Below, in pieces: positions 16,804 through 24,209 of a stretch of 64,000 nucleotides of DNA. Source of the stretch: Microbacterium radiodurans. GTDB lineage: Bacteria > Actinomycetota > Actinomycetes > Actinomycetales > Microbacteriaceae. The position numbers were made by a program, and so were the translations under genes. Below the pieces are notes generated by a model that saw only the letters and a program-made list of their open reading frames with translations, did not search any database and was not told where the DNA came from. Where the stretch lies: the NCBI RefSeq assembly GCF_008710705.1, contig NZ_VYRZ01000002.1, forward strand, positions 806,001 through 870,000, read 5' to 3'. Numbering within the stretch: the first letter of the stretch is position 1; each line of letters begins with the position of its first letter.

Positions 16804-19800
16804 TCACGACGGATCCAAGAGGTTCTCGAGGTGCGTTCGAGCGGGCGAGTAGCCGAGGCTCAGCAGCGTATTGAAGGTCTTCTCCGCGAGAGGTCGGTCG
16901 GTCTCCGCGATCTCGGCCGCCGCGGCGATGAGCTTTTCGACGAACGGCGGTGGCGAGACGTTCTTCTGCATGAGATGGTTCGCGACGCGCACGTAGTGTG
17001 CGGGATGGTCTTCATGCGGAAAACCTTCGAGGTCGTAGTAGTCGTAGAGGTCTTCTTCGCGGACAGCGACGGCAGGTCCGCGGACGAAGAGTTCCGCTGC
17101 CCTTGGCACATCGATACCGGGCAGTGTTAGCCAGCGCAGAAGCGCGCGTTGCTCTGTCTCGGATATCGGAGGTTGTCCGTCGAGGCGGTGCCTCCAGTGG
17201 GCGAAGATGAGCTCTTGAAATTCCCCGACTTCGCCTTCTTGATCGATGTAGTGGGCTACTGATCGTATCCATCGCTCGCGTTCTGATTCAGGAGCGTGGG
17301 CGAGGAAGGCGTCCGCCCACTCAGGATCAGACGCCCCGAAATCGAACGCGAAGCAGATGGCGTGCAATTGTATGAAAGCCTCCGTCGAACCAGGGATGCT
17401 CTTGGACAGATGGGGCCACGCGGTGCGGATCTCTTCGCGCAGGGCTTCGCGAAGCCGGGTTCCGGGGAATCTTCGTGCGAGCAGCCCCGCCCACAGCGTT
17501 GCCGAGTAGGGAGCTACGCCGAGATCGGCGAAACGCGGGAGAAGATGTGTGCTGAACCACTCCGGTGCGCGGAACTGAAGCTGGGACGCATACTCGGTGA
17601 GCATCATCGGACTCGGATCCGCGAGATTCTCATCCTGAGCGTCCAGGATCTGTTGCAGGCCTTCGATTCCTTCGACTGGGATGCGGGCGTCGTCGCCGCG
17701 TTGTTGCGCGACGCGAAGCAACGTCTCGGTGTAGTAACGCGCAAGGGAGCCGCGAGCTGTTGATCGGGCGTCTGATGCGTCGGTCGGGATGTCCGCGCCG
17801 TTCTCATGAACAGCGGTATGCCATAGGCCGAGAAGCAGGCGCGATCGCTCGTCTTCGTTGTTCAGCGGGCCGTTGAGTTCGTTCTCTGGGTAGGCGACGG
17901 TGAAGTCGAGCCTGGCGGCGATCTCTGGTCCATTCTCGGTATTCAGGTGGAGACGTTGAAGGACATCACTCGCTGTCCAGCTCGACCCTCGGACAAGATG
18001 CTGGAGAACGGTCTTCCACGCTGATGTGTTCCATGCACCTTGCGCGGCCATTTCATCGAGAAGCGGGAAGCCGGCGTCGGGCGTCTGCTCAAGGTAGTCA
18101 TGAAGTTCTCGGAGGGTCGGCCCGCCCGAGTACTCGTCCTGGAGCGTGCGATCGTCGAGCAACCGACGGACGACAGCCGCGACGGGCAGCGAGCGGAAAC
18201 GGCCTTCGACGTCCCGGGGAGGATCGGAACGAGATGAGACCCGCACGACTGATGTGAGGTTGGGGAACTCGTCCGGCCTGTAGCCATGCTCGCGTTCGAG
18301 CTCGTGTCGAAGCGCATGGACCGGGTCGTCTGCGGCGACGGTGCCTGTGAGCCAGACGAAGACGTTGTATCGGTCGTAGTCGTTGACCTCGACGTCAGGT
18401 CCCGAGTGGGTGGCGCTTTGGATGTAGTCGAGAAACGCCTGCCGCGTGGGCGCGGAGGTGTTCTTGTAGACGGCTGCCATAAGCCTGAACGCTTCAGGTC
18501 TGCTCCGGTACTCGAAGGGTAGAGCCTGCTGGATAAGGATCTTGACGAGGGCATCGGCCTCGGTGCTGCGGGCCTCGGCGAGCGCGTCGACCGCCAGTCG
18601 TCGGATCATCTCCGAATGGTCATCCAAGTAGCGGGTCGCCTCTGAGACACCGTAGTCACGCACTGACTCACGGAGAAGGTCGCGGGCGATGTCGACGACG
18701 AGGACGTACGGGTCATCTCGCGTGTACCGCTCCGCGTGCTCGACCTGGCTTCGGCGTACTGATATCGCATTCTCGCGCTCGCTGCCGGTGAAGAACGCGT
18801 CGGTCTTCTCGACGGTACGAATGAGGTCGAGGACGACGGAAAGCAGGTGTGCTCGGTGCGAGAGTCTCGGCATGAGCTTGGACCATGCGTCTCGGATAGA
18901 CGATGTTCTCCACCACAAGCGGAGGCGCGTTTCAAGAGAGTCGTCGCGGAATGCCCAGCCGCTTCGGACTTTGAGTCGAAGCTGAGGAGTGAGTATATGG
19001 TGCAGCAGGAGTTCGGCTGCCTCAGGATCCGTGTCCACCACGCGAGGCAGCAGCATTGAGAGGCGTTCCGACTCTTGGGGCTGCTGCGCGACGGCGAGGA
19101 CGAAGATCAACTGTCGGTGGTGTGGCGAGCCGTTGAAGTCACCGAGGATCTTGTGCCAGATCTGGAACCAGAGGTGTTGGTGCAACTTCCCCTCGTGTCG
19201 GGCAAGAACAGTGAGTAGCGCCATACCGTCGTCATCGTCGATCGATGCGCGTACCCACTGGGACCACTCCTGTAGCCCGGCGTCTCGTTCACCGTCGGGG
19301 TCGAACAGCTGGTCCAAGACTTGCACCTTATCCAGCGTCTTGAGCCATTCTGACGAGCGGGCGTTCAAGCGGAAGTGTCGTGCGAGCTCGGGGTCGTTGA
19401 GCTTCCAGCCAGTCCCGAGGAATTCCCGTTCGGCAGCTTCCGGGCCCCGCGCGACGAACTCAGTAATCTGATCGAAACGTTGGCTGGCCGAGGCGGTCAA
19501 CCTGTCACTCCAGTGCCCGATGAACGACTGCAGTGAGCCATAGGGATCCTCAGGAGGAGAGGGGAACGGTATGGGGGTGATTCCCAGCCTGCCCCAGAGT
19601 TCGTAGTGGTCAGCGCTCCTTGTGAAAGCGAACCGTGCGCCGTTAGTCGGTAATGCACGAGTTAGATATTGGATGATCGTGTCTTCGGCGCTGTAGCCGA
19701 TCAGCACCACGGTGTACTCGGCGAACAGCCGGGTGAGGAACTGCGTCGCCCAGCCGTCGGTGATGTAGGCGCGGCCAAAGTCTCGATCGGTGAGAACCAT

Positions 19801-20310
19801 ACGTGTCGTAGGCGGGGGGTTCTTCACACCGTGCAGGTGGACCAGGCCCGAGAAATCGTCTCCGAGCGGCAGCATCGGTGCGACATGGATGGACGCTTCA
19901 AGACCAATTTCGTTCAGCGCAGCTTCGAAGAGTAAATCGAAGTTGGTGGTCACGATCCTCGGCGTCTTACCCCGAGCCGCAGCGATCCGCCAGATATCAC
20001 GATGGTAAGCGTTCGGCGTAATCGCGGTTTCAAGGCGAGAGCTAACTCGACTGTGGATGTCTCCGCTGATCTCGTGCAAGCGCCCCATGACGACATCGAA
20101 CTGCACGGGCACGTTCTCATCCGCGGGAACCAGAGCGGGATGACCTAGCGTTCGCGCGATGTCCTCGGCGAGGCCCCTGAAGCCGGGAAGTCCGGAAGGC
20201 TTCGCGGACGACACACCTGCGCCGCAGAAAAACACAAGCCTGTCAGACCAAAATGCTTCCTCAATCCTCTCGGGAAGCGTCACGCCATCTGAATTCCATT
20301 CACTGGCCAT
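16804..20310 (-). CDS. SIR2-domain defence protein (SIR2-DUF4020 type)
   Basis: The product is 1168 aa. The N-terminal SIR2-like fold is shown by FFCGAGVSS (27-35), TTNFD (121-125), HLHG with the likely catalytic His160 (158-161), and GYS (205-207). A long helical C-terminal region follows, ending in a segment that recalls DUF4020. SIR2 proteins with large sensor domains act as NADases that deplete NAD+ on phage infection (family knowledge); which trigger this one senses is unknown. ATG 20310 has a GAGGGG-type ribosome site about 9 nt upstream. It is first in the minus-strand row, divergent from the integrase unit. Confidence 0.75.
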   Translation of the reverse strand: MASEWNSDGVTLPERIEEAFWSDRLVFFCGAGVSSAKPSGLPGFRGLAEDIARTLGHPALVPADENVPVQFDVVMGRLHEISGDIHSRVSSRLETAITPNAYHRDIWRIAAARGKTPRIVTTNFDLLFEAALNEIGLEASIHVAPMLPLGDDFSGLVHLHGVKNPPPTTRMVLTDRDFGRAYITDGWATQFLTRLFAEYTVVLIGYSAEDTIIQYLTRALPTNGARFAFTRSADHYELWGRLGITPIPFPSPPEDPYGSLQSFIGHWSDRLTASASQRFDQITEFVARGPEAAEREFLGTGWKLNDPELARHFRLNARSSEWLKTLDKVQVLDQLFDPDGERDAGLQEWSQWVRASIDDDDGMALLTVLARHEGKLHQHLWFQIWHKILGDFNGSPHHRQLIFVLAVAQQPQESERLSMLLPRVVDTDPEAAELLLHHILTPQLRLKVRSGWAFRDDSLETRLRLWWRTSSIRDAWSKLMPRLSHRAHLLSVVLDLIRTVEKTDAFFTGSERENAISVRRSQVEHAERYTRDDPYVLVVDIARDLLRESVRDYGVSEATRYLDDHSEMIRRLAVDALAEARSTEADALVKILIQQALPFEYRSRPEAFRLMAAVYKNTSAPTRQAFLDYIQSATHSGPDVEVNDYDRYNVFVWLTGTVAADDPVHALRHELEREHGYRPDEFPNLTSVVRVSSRSDPPRDVEGRFRSLPVAAVVRRLLDDRTLQDEYSGGPTLRELHDYLEQTPDAGFPLLDEMAAQGAWNTSAWKTVLQHLVRGSSWTASDVLQRLHLNTENGPEIAARLDFTVAYPENELNGPLNNEDERSRLLLGLWHTAVHENGADIPTDASDARSTARGSLARYYTETLLRVAQQRGDDARIPVEGIEGLQQILDAQDENLADPSPMMLTEYASQLQFRAPEWFSTHLLPRFADLGVAPYSATLWAGLLARRFPGTRLREALREEIRTAWPHLSKSIPGSTEAFIQLHAICFAFDFGASDPEWADAFLAHAPESERERWIRSVAHYIDQEGEVGEFQELIFAHWRHRLDGQPPISETEQRALLRWLTLPGIDVPRAAELFVRGPAVAVREEDLYDYYDLEGFPHEDHPAHYVRVANHLMQKNVSPPPFVEKLIAAAAEIAETDRPLAEKTFNTLLSLGYSPARTHLENLLDPS

Positions 20311-20381
20311 CCGGATCGACCCCTCTCATCTCCTCGATTCTTCTATCGCGGTGTTGATCGGTGAAGGAGCCACCACGGGAT

Positions 20382-20416
20382 GTGAGCGGATCGTGGAGCA
20401 TCTCGGATCCGCTCAC
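20382..20416. promoter_or_regulatory. Operator-like inverted repeat in the divergent promoter region
   Basis: GTGAGCGGATC (20382-20392) and GATCCGCTCAC (20406-20416) are perfect 11-bp arms with a 13-bp spacer. The site lies between the divergent starts of the SIR2 gene (20310) and the small ORF before the integrase (20490). It is a good candidate binding site for a regulator of element genes, possibly the small ORF's own product. Confidence 0.55.
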
Positions 20417-20489
20417 GACGACGCTTGCCTGGCCGCGCTGATCACGGTCACGTGAGCGAACATCGCCGAGTTGCACGGGCAGGAGACGC

Positions 20490-20801
20490 TTGATCCGGAC
20501 ATCTTCAACCAGTGTTCCCGGGTTCAGTCGGGGATCGGTGGTTGTCGGCTCCCGATCGCGGGTGAACGTCGGAACGAGCGAGTTCCGCAAGCTCGTGCTC
20601 GCGCGGGTATCGAGCCGGTATCCAAAAGTCGACATGATGCGGGTACTCGGCGATATCGGGATTCCGGCACCATCGCTACGGACGATCTGGCGCACCCTGG
20701 CCCGCAGCATCAATAGGCGCTTGGCTCGCTTTGCCGAATGCGTGCTCCAGGAACGTCATTGTCAGAGCGCAAGCGACCCTCTGCCAACTTCGAGTGAATG
20801 A
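20490..20801 (+). CDS. Small basic protein upstream of the integrase (possible regulator/excisionase)
   Basis: The product is 103 aa from TTG 20490, chosen because AGGAG lies 4 nt upstream. Its stop overlaps the integrase start by 4 bp (ATGA), so the two are translationally coupled. The middle (residues about 30-80) is basic and helical, with a stretch around MMRVLGDIGIPAPSLRTIW that could be a helix-turn-helix; no family is recognised. Position directly before an integrase gene and next to an operator-like repeat suggests an excisionase or control protein. Inference only. Confidence 0.45.
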   Translation: MIRTSSTSVPGFSRGSVVVGSRSRVNVGTSEFRKLVLARVSSRYPKVDMMRVLGDIGIPAPSLRTIWRTLARSINRRLARFAECVLQERHCQSASDPLPTSSE

Positions 20802-21940
20802 ACACTAATCACCGTCACGTCCCGCCCATCGGAGTACACCTCACGCAAGACGTCGTGAATCGCCATGGTCGATTCCGCGCTCGCGCCAGATGGAGCGATC
20901 CCGTTTCACGCGAGCGGCGAAGCTACTCGGCCACGTTCGAAACCGAAGACAAGGCCAGGGCGTTCCTGGAACAGCTCCAGTCACTAACGCACATCGCGAG
21001 CGATCCGCTGATCTCGCTCGCCGACTACGTCGCCGAGCTCGGGGACCGGTATCTTCGGGGACTCGATCCGTCGTCGACGACGAGCGGATATCGCGGCAGC
21101 ATCAGGGTTCGCGTGCTTCCTACCCTGGGGCACCTGGCCGTGCGATCGATCAGCACCGCCGTCATCGATAGGACGATCGACCGGTGGGAAAGCGACTGCT
21201 CGCCGTCGACACTGAAGAACACGCTATCCGCACTGATACGGGTGCTCGACGAAGCGGTGCGAGATGAGATCATCGCCGCGAACCCCGCGCGGACACGCGC
21301 AAGACGGCGGACACGGTCGTCGACAGCAGATCTCGCGCGCACGATTCCGACCCTGGGTGACGTTCAGAGCCTCGCGGACGCGTGCCGTCGTGTTCACGCG
21401 GCGTATGGCGACTTCGTTCTCCTCTCCGCGCTTCTCGCGGCACGGGTGTCCGAGGTCGCGGGTCTGGTGGTCAGCGACATCGATTGGGACAACCGTCTCG
21501 TCACCATCGCGCGGCAACACTTCCCCGGTTCGGGCGGGCTATGCCTCAAGCCCACCAAGAGCAGGCACGCTCGGCGGGTACCGATCCTCAAGCCGTTGGA
21601 GCCCGTGCTCCGACGCATAACTGAGGACCGTGAACTTGATCAGCCGCTGCTCCGAGGGCCCCGGGCCGGGGTCCTCACCACCGGAACGCTCTCGCGAGCA
21701 ACGGACTGGACCAACCTGGTGCAAAGACTCGGCCACCCCGGTCTGCGACGACACGATCTCAGACACGCCGGGGCCACATGGTTCGCCAACGCCGGCGTCC
21801 CTCTTCACATCGTCCGTGACATCCTCGGACACGCCTCGATCGAGACGACCAAGGGCTACCTGCACGCCGACACCACCGAGCTCACGCGCGCCGCGGAACG
21901 GACGAGCCAGCATCTCAGATGGAGCTCTTACACCACTTGA
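20798..21940 (+). CDS. Tyrosine recombinase / integrase of the element
   Basis: The product is 380 aa. It has an N-terminal arm-binding-like domain, a SAM-like core-binding domain (about 75-170) and the catalytic domain with Arg in LLAARVSEVAGL, Lys in KPTKSRHARRV, HDLRH (H-x-x-R), LGHAS and the nucleophile Tyr in KGYLHAD. All five catalytic elements are present, so the enzyme looks intact. It would insert the circular element into the tRNA-Pro anticodon loop using the 7-bp CCCCCAG core. It overlaps the upstream small ORF by 4 bp and ends about 175 bp from the intact tRNA. Confidence 0.92.
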   Translation: MNTNHRHVPPIGVHLTQDVVNRHGRFRARARWSDPVSRERRSYSATFETEDKARAFLEQLQSLTHIASDPLISLADYVAELGDRYLRGLDPSSTTSGYRGSIRVRVLPTLGHLAVRSISTAVIDRTIDRWESDCSPSTLKNTLSALIRVLDEAVRDEIIAANPARTRARRRTRSSTADLARTIPTLGDVQSLADACRRVHAAYGDFVLLSALLAARVSEVAGLVVSDIDWDNRLVTIARQHFPGSGGLCLKPTKSRHARRVPILKPLEPVLRRITEDRELDQPLLRGPRAGVLTTGTLSRATDWTNLVQRLGHPGLRRHDLRHAGATWFANAGVPLHIVRDILGHASIETTKGYLHADTTELTRAAERTSQHLRWSSYTT

Positions 21941-21950
21941 CTTTGATTCG

Positions 21951-21963
21951 TGGGGGTCAGGGG
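21951..21963 (+). repeat. Inverted 13-bp copy of the tRNA anticodon region
   Basis: TGGGGGTCAGGGG on the plus strand is identical to the sense sequence of the intact tRNA-Pro anticodon loop and stem, which itself is on the minus strand. So a second, inverted copy of the integration target sits just after the integrase gene. It could be an integrase-recognition site or chance in G-rich DNA. Confidence 0.35.
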
Positions 21964-22114
21964 CTTGGGAACAGGTTGGGACCATGCGAGTTCCGTGAGG
22001 TTCGACATCCCGTAACATAGAAAGCACAAATCGGGACCACAGGATCGGCCTTCGTCCGACGCATACCCGCGGAAATCGGACACTCGGAAATGCCGTTCCA
22101 TCAGGCTTTTTCTG

Positions 22115-22188
22115 TCGGGATGACAGGATTTGAACCTGCGACCCCCTGACCCCCAGTCAGGTGCGCTACCAAGCTGCGCCACATCCCG
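22115..22188 (-). tRNA. tRNA-Pro(GGG), complete, carried by the element
   Basis: A 74-nt cloverleaf. The acceptor CGGGATG pairs with CATCCCG, with discriminator A and no encoded CCA. The D arm is GCGCAGCTTGGTAGCGC, the anticodon stem is CCTGA/TCAGG with loop CTGGGGG (anticodon GGG), and the T arm carries GGTTCAAATCC. It differs from the disrupted host copy in the anticodon stem base pair and in one T-loop base, so it is not simply the host gene. It lies inside the element boundary and presumably replaces the lost host function. It decodes CCC/CCU. Confidence 0.95.
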
Positions 22189-22233
22189 TTGTTGAGTTAT
22201 CTAGGCTGTTCTCGACCGTCGAGGACAATGTGT

Positions 22234-22272
22234 CCCCCAGTCAAGTGCGCTACCAAGCTGCGCCACATCCCG
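22234..22272 (-). pseudogene. 5' half of disrupted host tRNA-Pro(GGG)
   Basis: On the minus strand it runs from the acceptor CGGGATG through the D arm to the anticodon loop and then loses similarity after CCCCCAG (22234-22240). Its anticodon stem strand (plus-strand TCAAG) pairs with the 3' fragment at 3093-3134, not with the intact tRNA. 42 + 32 nt, counting the core once, gives exactly 74 nt. Confidence 0.9.
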
Positions 22273-22302
22273 GTCCGCTGTCCGCACGCGGACAACTCCC
22301 CT

Positions 22303-22308
22303 ATCCTA
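22303..22308 (-). promoter_or_regulatory. Likely -10 of the original tRNA-Pro promoter
   Basis: The minus-strand hexamer TAGGAT lies about 30 nt upstream of the tRNA 5' end at 22272. No strong -35 is evident. Transcription from here would pass through the 5' half and, 45 bp later, the intact element tRNA. Confidence 0.4.
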
Positions 22309-22386
22309 ACGGGTCGGCCGGGCTCTCGCGAACCGCGCGCGGCCGGGCGCGTTGCCGCTGTCGGATGCCCGCGCTAGCGTTCCCAC

Positions 22387-23004
22387 ATGACCGAGACGAC
22401 GATCGTGCCGGTGACGCCCGGCAGCTTCAGCGATGCCCAGCATGCGATGAGCGGCGGCGGCGACGGGCACGAGTGTCAGTGCCAGTGGTGGACGATGACG
22501 AACGCGGACTTCCAGCGCATCGACATCGACGGTCGCGCAGCGGCTTTCCGCGCCGAAGTGGATGCCGCGCCCTCCCCCGGCCTCATCGCCTACGTCGACG
22601 GCGACGCAGCCGGCTGGGTGCGCGTGGGGCCGCGCACGCGCCAGGTGCGACTCGGCAAGACCCGCGCGTACGCCGGCGCAACCGAAGAACCCTGGGGCGA
22701 CCAGGACGTCTGGGCCGTCAGCTGCTTCGCGGTACGCAAAGAGCATCGCGGCACGGGTCTCAACGCGAGACTCCTCGACGCCGCCATCGCTTTCGCGCGC
22801 GAGAACGGCGCGCGCGTCATCGAGGCCTATCCCGTCGATCCGGATGCCGGACGCAAGGTCACCTCTAACGAGCTGTATCACGGCGCCATCTCCACGTTCC
22901 TGACCGCCGGCTTCCGTGAGATCGCCCGCCCGAAGCCGCACGTCGCCGTCGTCGCGCTCCACCTCGCCAACGCGAACAAGACCAGGGCCGGAGAGCGGCG
23001 ATGA
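22387..23004 (+). CDS. GNAT-family N-acetyltransferase
   Basis: The product is 205 aa. The region VSCFAVRKEHRGTGLNARLL has the GNAT motif A pattern (R-x-x-G-x-G/A) for acetyl-CoA binding, followed by a helix and the VIEAYPVD strand; a C-terminal TAGFREIAR matches motif B. The N-terminal CQCQWW segment is common in one GNAT subgroup. The acceptor substrate cannot be told. It is the first backbone gene right of the element and its upstream region holds the tRNA promoter facing the other way. Confidence 0.78.
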   Translation: MTETTIVPVTPGSFSDAQHAMSGGGDGHECQCQWWTMTNADFQRIDIDGRAAAFRAEVDAAPSPGLIAYVDGDAAGWVRVGPRTRQVRLGKTRAYAGATEEPWGDQDVWAVSCFAVRKEHRGTGLNARLLDAAIAFARENGARVIEAYPVDPDAGRKVTSNELYHGAISTFLTAGFREIARPKPHVAVVALHLANANKTRAGERR

Positions 23005-23026
23005 CGCTTCGGCGAGAATGGAATGC

Positions 23027-23392
23027 ATGACCGCATCCGACGCCCCCGTCCGCGTGGACTCGTGGCTCTGGGCGGTCCGCATCTACAAGACCCGCTCGGC
23101 CGCGACGACCGCCTGCCGTGCCGGCCACGTCCGGGTCAACGGCGAGAAGGTGAAGGCGTCGCAGTCGGTGAGGCCGGGTGACGAGCTCCGCGTGCGGATC
23201 GCCGGCTTCGACCGCATCCTCATCGTCCGGCAGACCCTCACCAAGCGGGTCGGTGCACCCGTCGCCGCCACCGCGCTCGACGATCGGACGCCGCCGCGGG
23301 AGCCGACCGCGATGCTCGCCGTGCGCGACCGCGGCGCGGGCCGGCCCACGAAGCGCGAGCGCCGCGAGATCGACCGTCTCCGCGGCGGGTGA
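23027..23392 (+). CDS. S4-domain RNA-binding protein (Hsp15/HslR-like)
   Basis: The product is 121 aa. VDSWLWAVRIYKTRSAATTACRAG-type sequence followed by VRVNGEKVKASQSVRPGDEL is the S4 RNA-binding fold as in Hsp15, which binds stalled 50S subunits carrying peptidyl-tRNA. The tail is basic (GRPTKRERREIDRL). ATG 23027 is preferred; ATG 23018 in the same frame is also possible. It lies 22 bp after the GNAT gene and may be co-transcribed. Confidence 0.8.
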   Translation: MTASDAPVRVDSWLWAVRIYKTRSAATTACRAGHVRVNGEKVKASQSVRPGDELRVRIAGFDRILIVRQTLTKRVGAPVAATALDDRTPPREPTAMLAVRDRGAGRPTKRERREIDRLRGG

Positions 23393-24199
23393 CTACCGGA
23401 TGAGCGTGGGCGCGCTTCGCCGGCGCGCGAACTGCACGACGACGCACAGCACCAGCGTGGCCGCGCCCCACAGGGCGCACGCCGGCGGCAGCACGCGGTA
23501 TGCGAGGTGCTGCGCGGTCCACTCCGCGGTCAGCGGTCCGTACTGCATGAAGCCGACGGCGATCGCGACGACGAGAACGACCGGCAGCGACGCCCACCAG
23601 ATCACGCGCACGATGCCGGGAAGCACCCGCCGCACCGAACCGTGCCTCCGGGTGCGTAGCCAGACCGCCGCCGCCACCGCGAGCCCGGCCAGACCGAGAA
23701 CGCTCGAGGAGTACTGGAACCACCGGTAGCCGTGCAACGGCCCCCATCGCTCGGCGAGAGCCGGAATGAGCTCGACACCCCATCGGCCCTCGTGCGTGAA
23801 GGCATCCCACGCGATGTGGCTGAGCACCCCGAGAGCCAGCGACACGACGACGAGCGCGACCGTGACTAGCGCTGCGCGCGCCCGGCCGTCACCTCCCCGC
23901 ACGGTCCGCAGGGCGTCGACCCCGCCGGCATCCCACTGCGTCGGCAGCCGTCCGGCGAGCCAGCCCGGAGCGAGCTCGCGCACCGCCGGTCGCAGCACGA
24001 GCCACCACACGAGCAGGAGCGCTGCGGCGATGACGACCGTCAGCCACGGGTAGGCGTGCGTCTGCGCGTAGGTGATGCCGATCCCCCGCGCGAAGAGCGG
24101 GAGATCCGGCGCCATCGCGCCGACGGCCACCGCCGCCGGCACAAGCGCCGTGCGGACCACCGCCAGCGCGACGACGGCGTGGCTCGGAGTGAACGGCAT
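23393..24199 (-). CDS. DUF4184-like membrane protein
   Basis: The product is 268 aa. The start MPFTPSHAVVALAVVR followed by MAPDLPLF is characteristic of DUF4184 / metal-dependent-hydrolase-like membrane proteins. About six hydrophobic segments are visible, with a conserved-looking HIAWDAFTHEG stretch (His/Asp residues that may bind metal). Function unknown. It starts 10 bp after tyrS, so read-through from tyrS is likely. The stop codon directly abuts the convergent S4 gene. Confidence 0.68.
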   Translation of the reverse strand: MPFTPSHAVVALAVVRTALVPAAVAVGAMAPDLPLFARGIGITYAQTHAYPWLTVVIAAALLLVWWLVLRPAVRELAPGWLAGRLPTQWDAGGVDALRTVRGGDGRARAALVTVALVVVSLALGVLSHIAWDAFTHEGRWGVELIPALAERWGPLHGYRWFQYSSSVLGLAGLAVAAAVWLRTRRHGSVRRVLPGIVRVIWWASLPVVLVVAIAVGFMQYGPLTAEWTAQHLAYRVLPPACALWGAATLVLCVVVQFARRRSAPTLIR

Positions 24200-24209
24200 C
24201 CGGTCGGGT

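Larger units (their letters stand above)
3128..22240. mobile_element. Integrative element inserted in the tRNA-Pro(GGG) anticodon loop, defence-type cargo
   Basis: The element is bounded by a 7-bp direct repeat CCCCCAG at 3128-3134 and 22234-22240; outside it lie the two halves of one 74-nt tRNA-Pro. A tyrosine integrase (20798-21940) sits near the right end, as is usual. GC content and codon use are visibly different from the flanking genes. Cargo is seven minus-strand reading frames, most of families known or suspected in phage defence. A complete replacement tRNA-Pro lies between the integrase and the right boundary. No conjugation, replication or phage structural genes are seen, so mobilisation would depend on helpers. 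Confidence 0.85.

Noticed and set aside
22234..22272. Second tRNA-Pro gene
   Set aside because: Similarity ends at the anticodon loop; no 3' half, T arm or acceptor follows, so it is only the 5' fragment.
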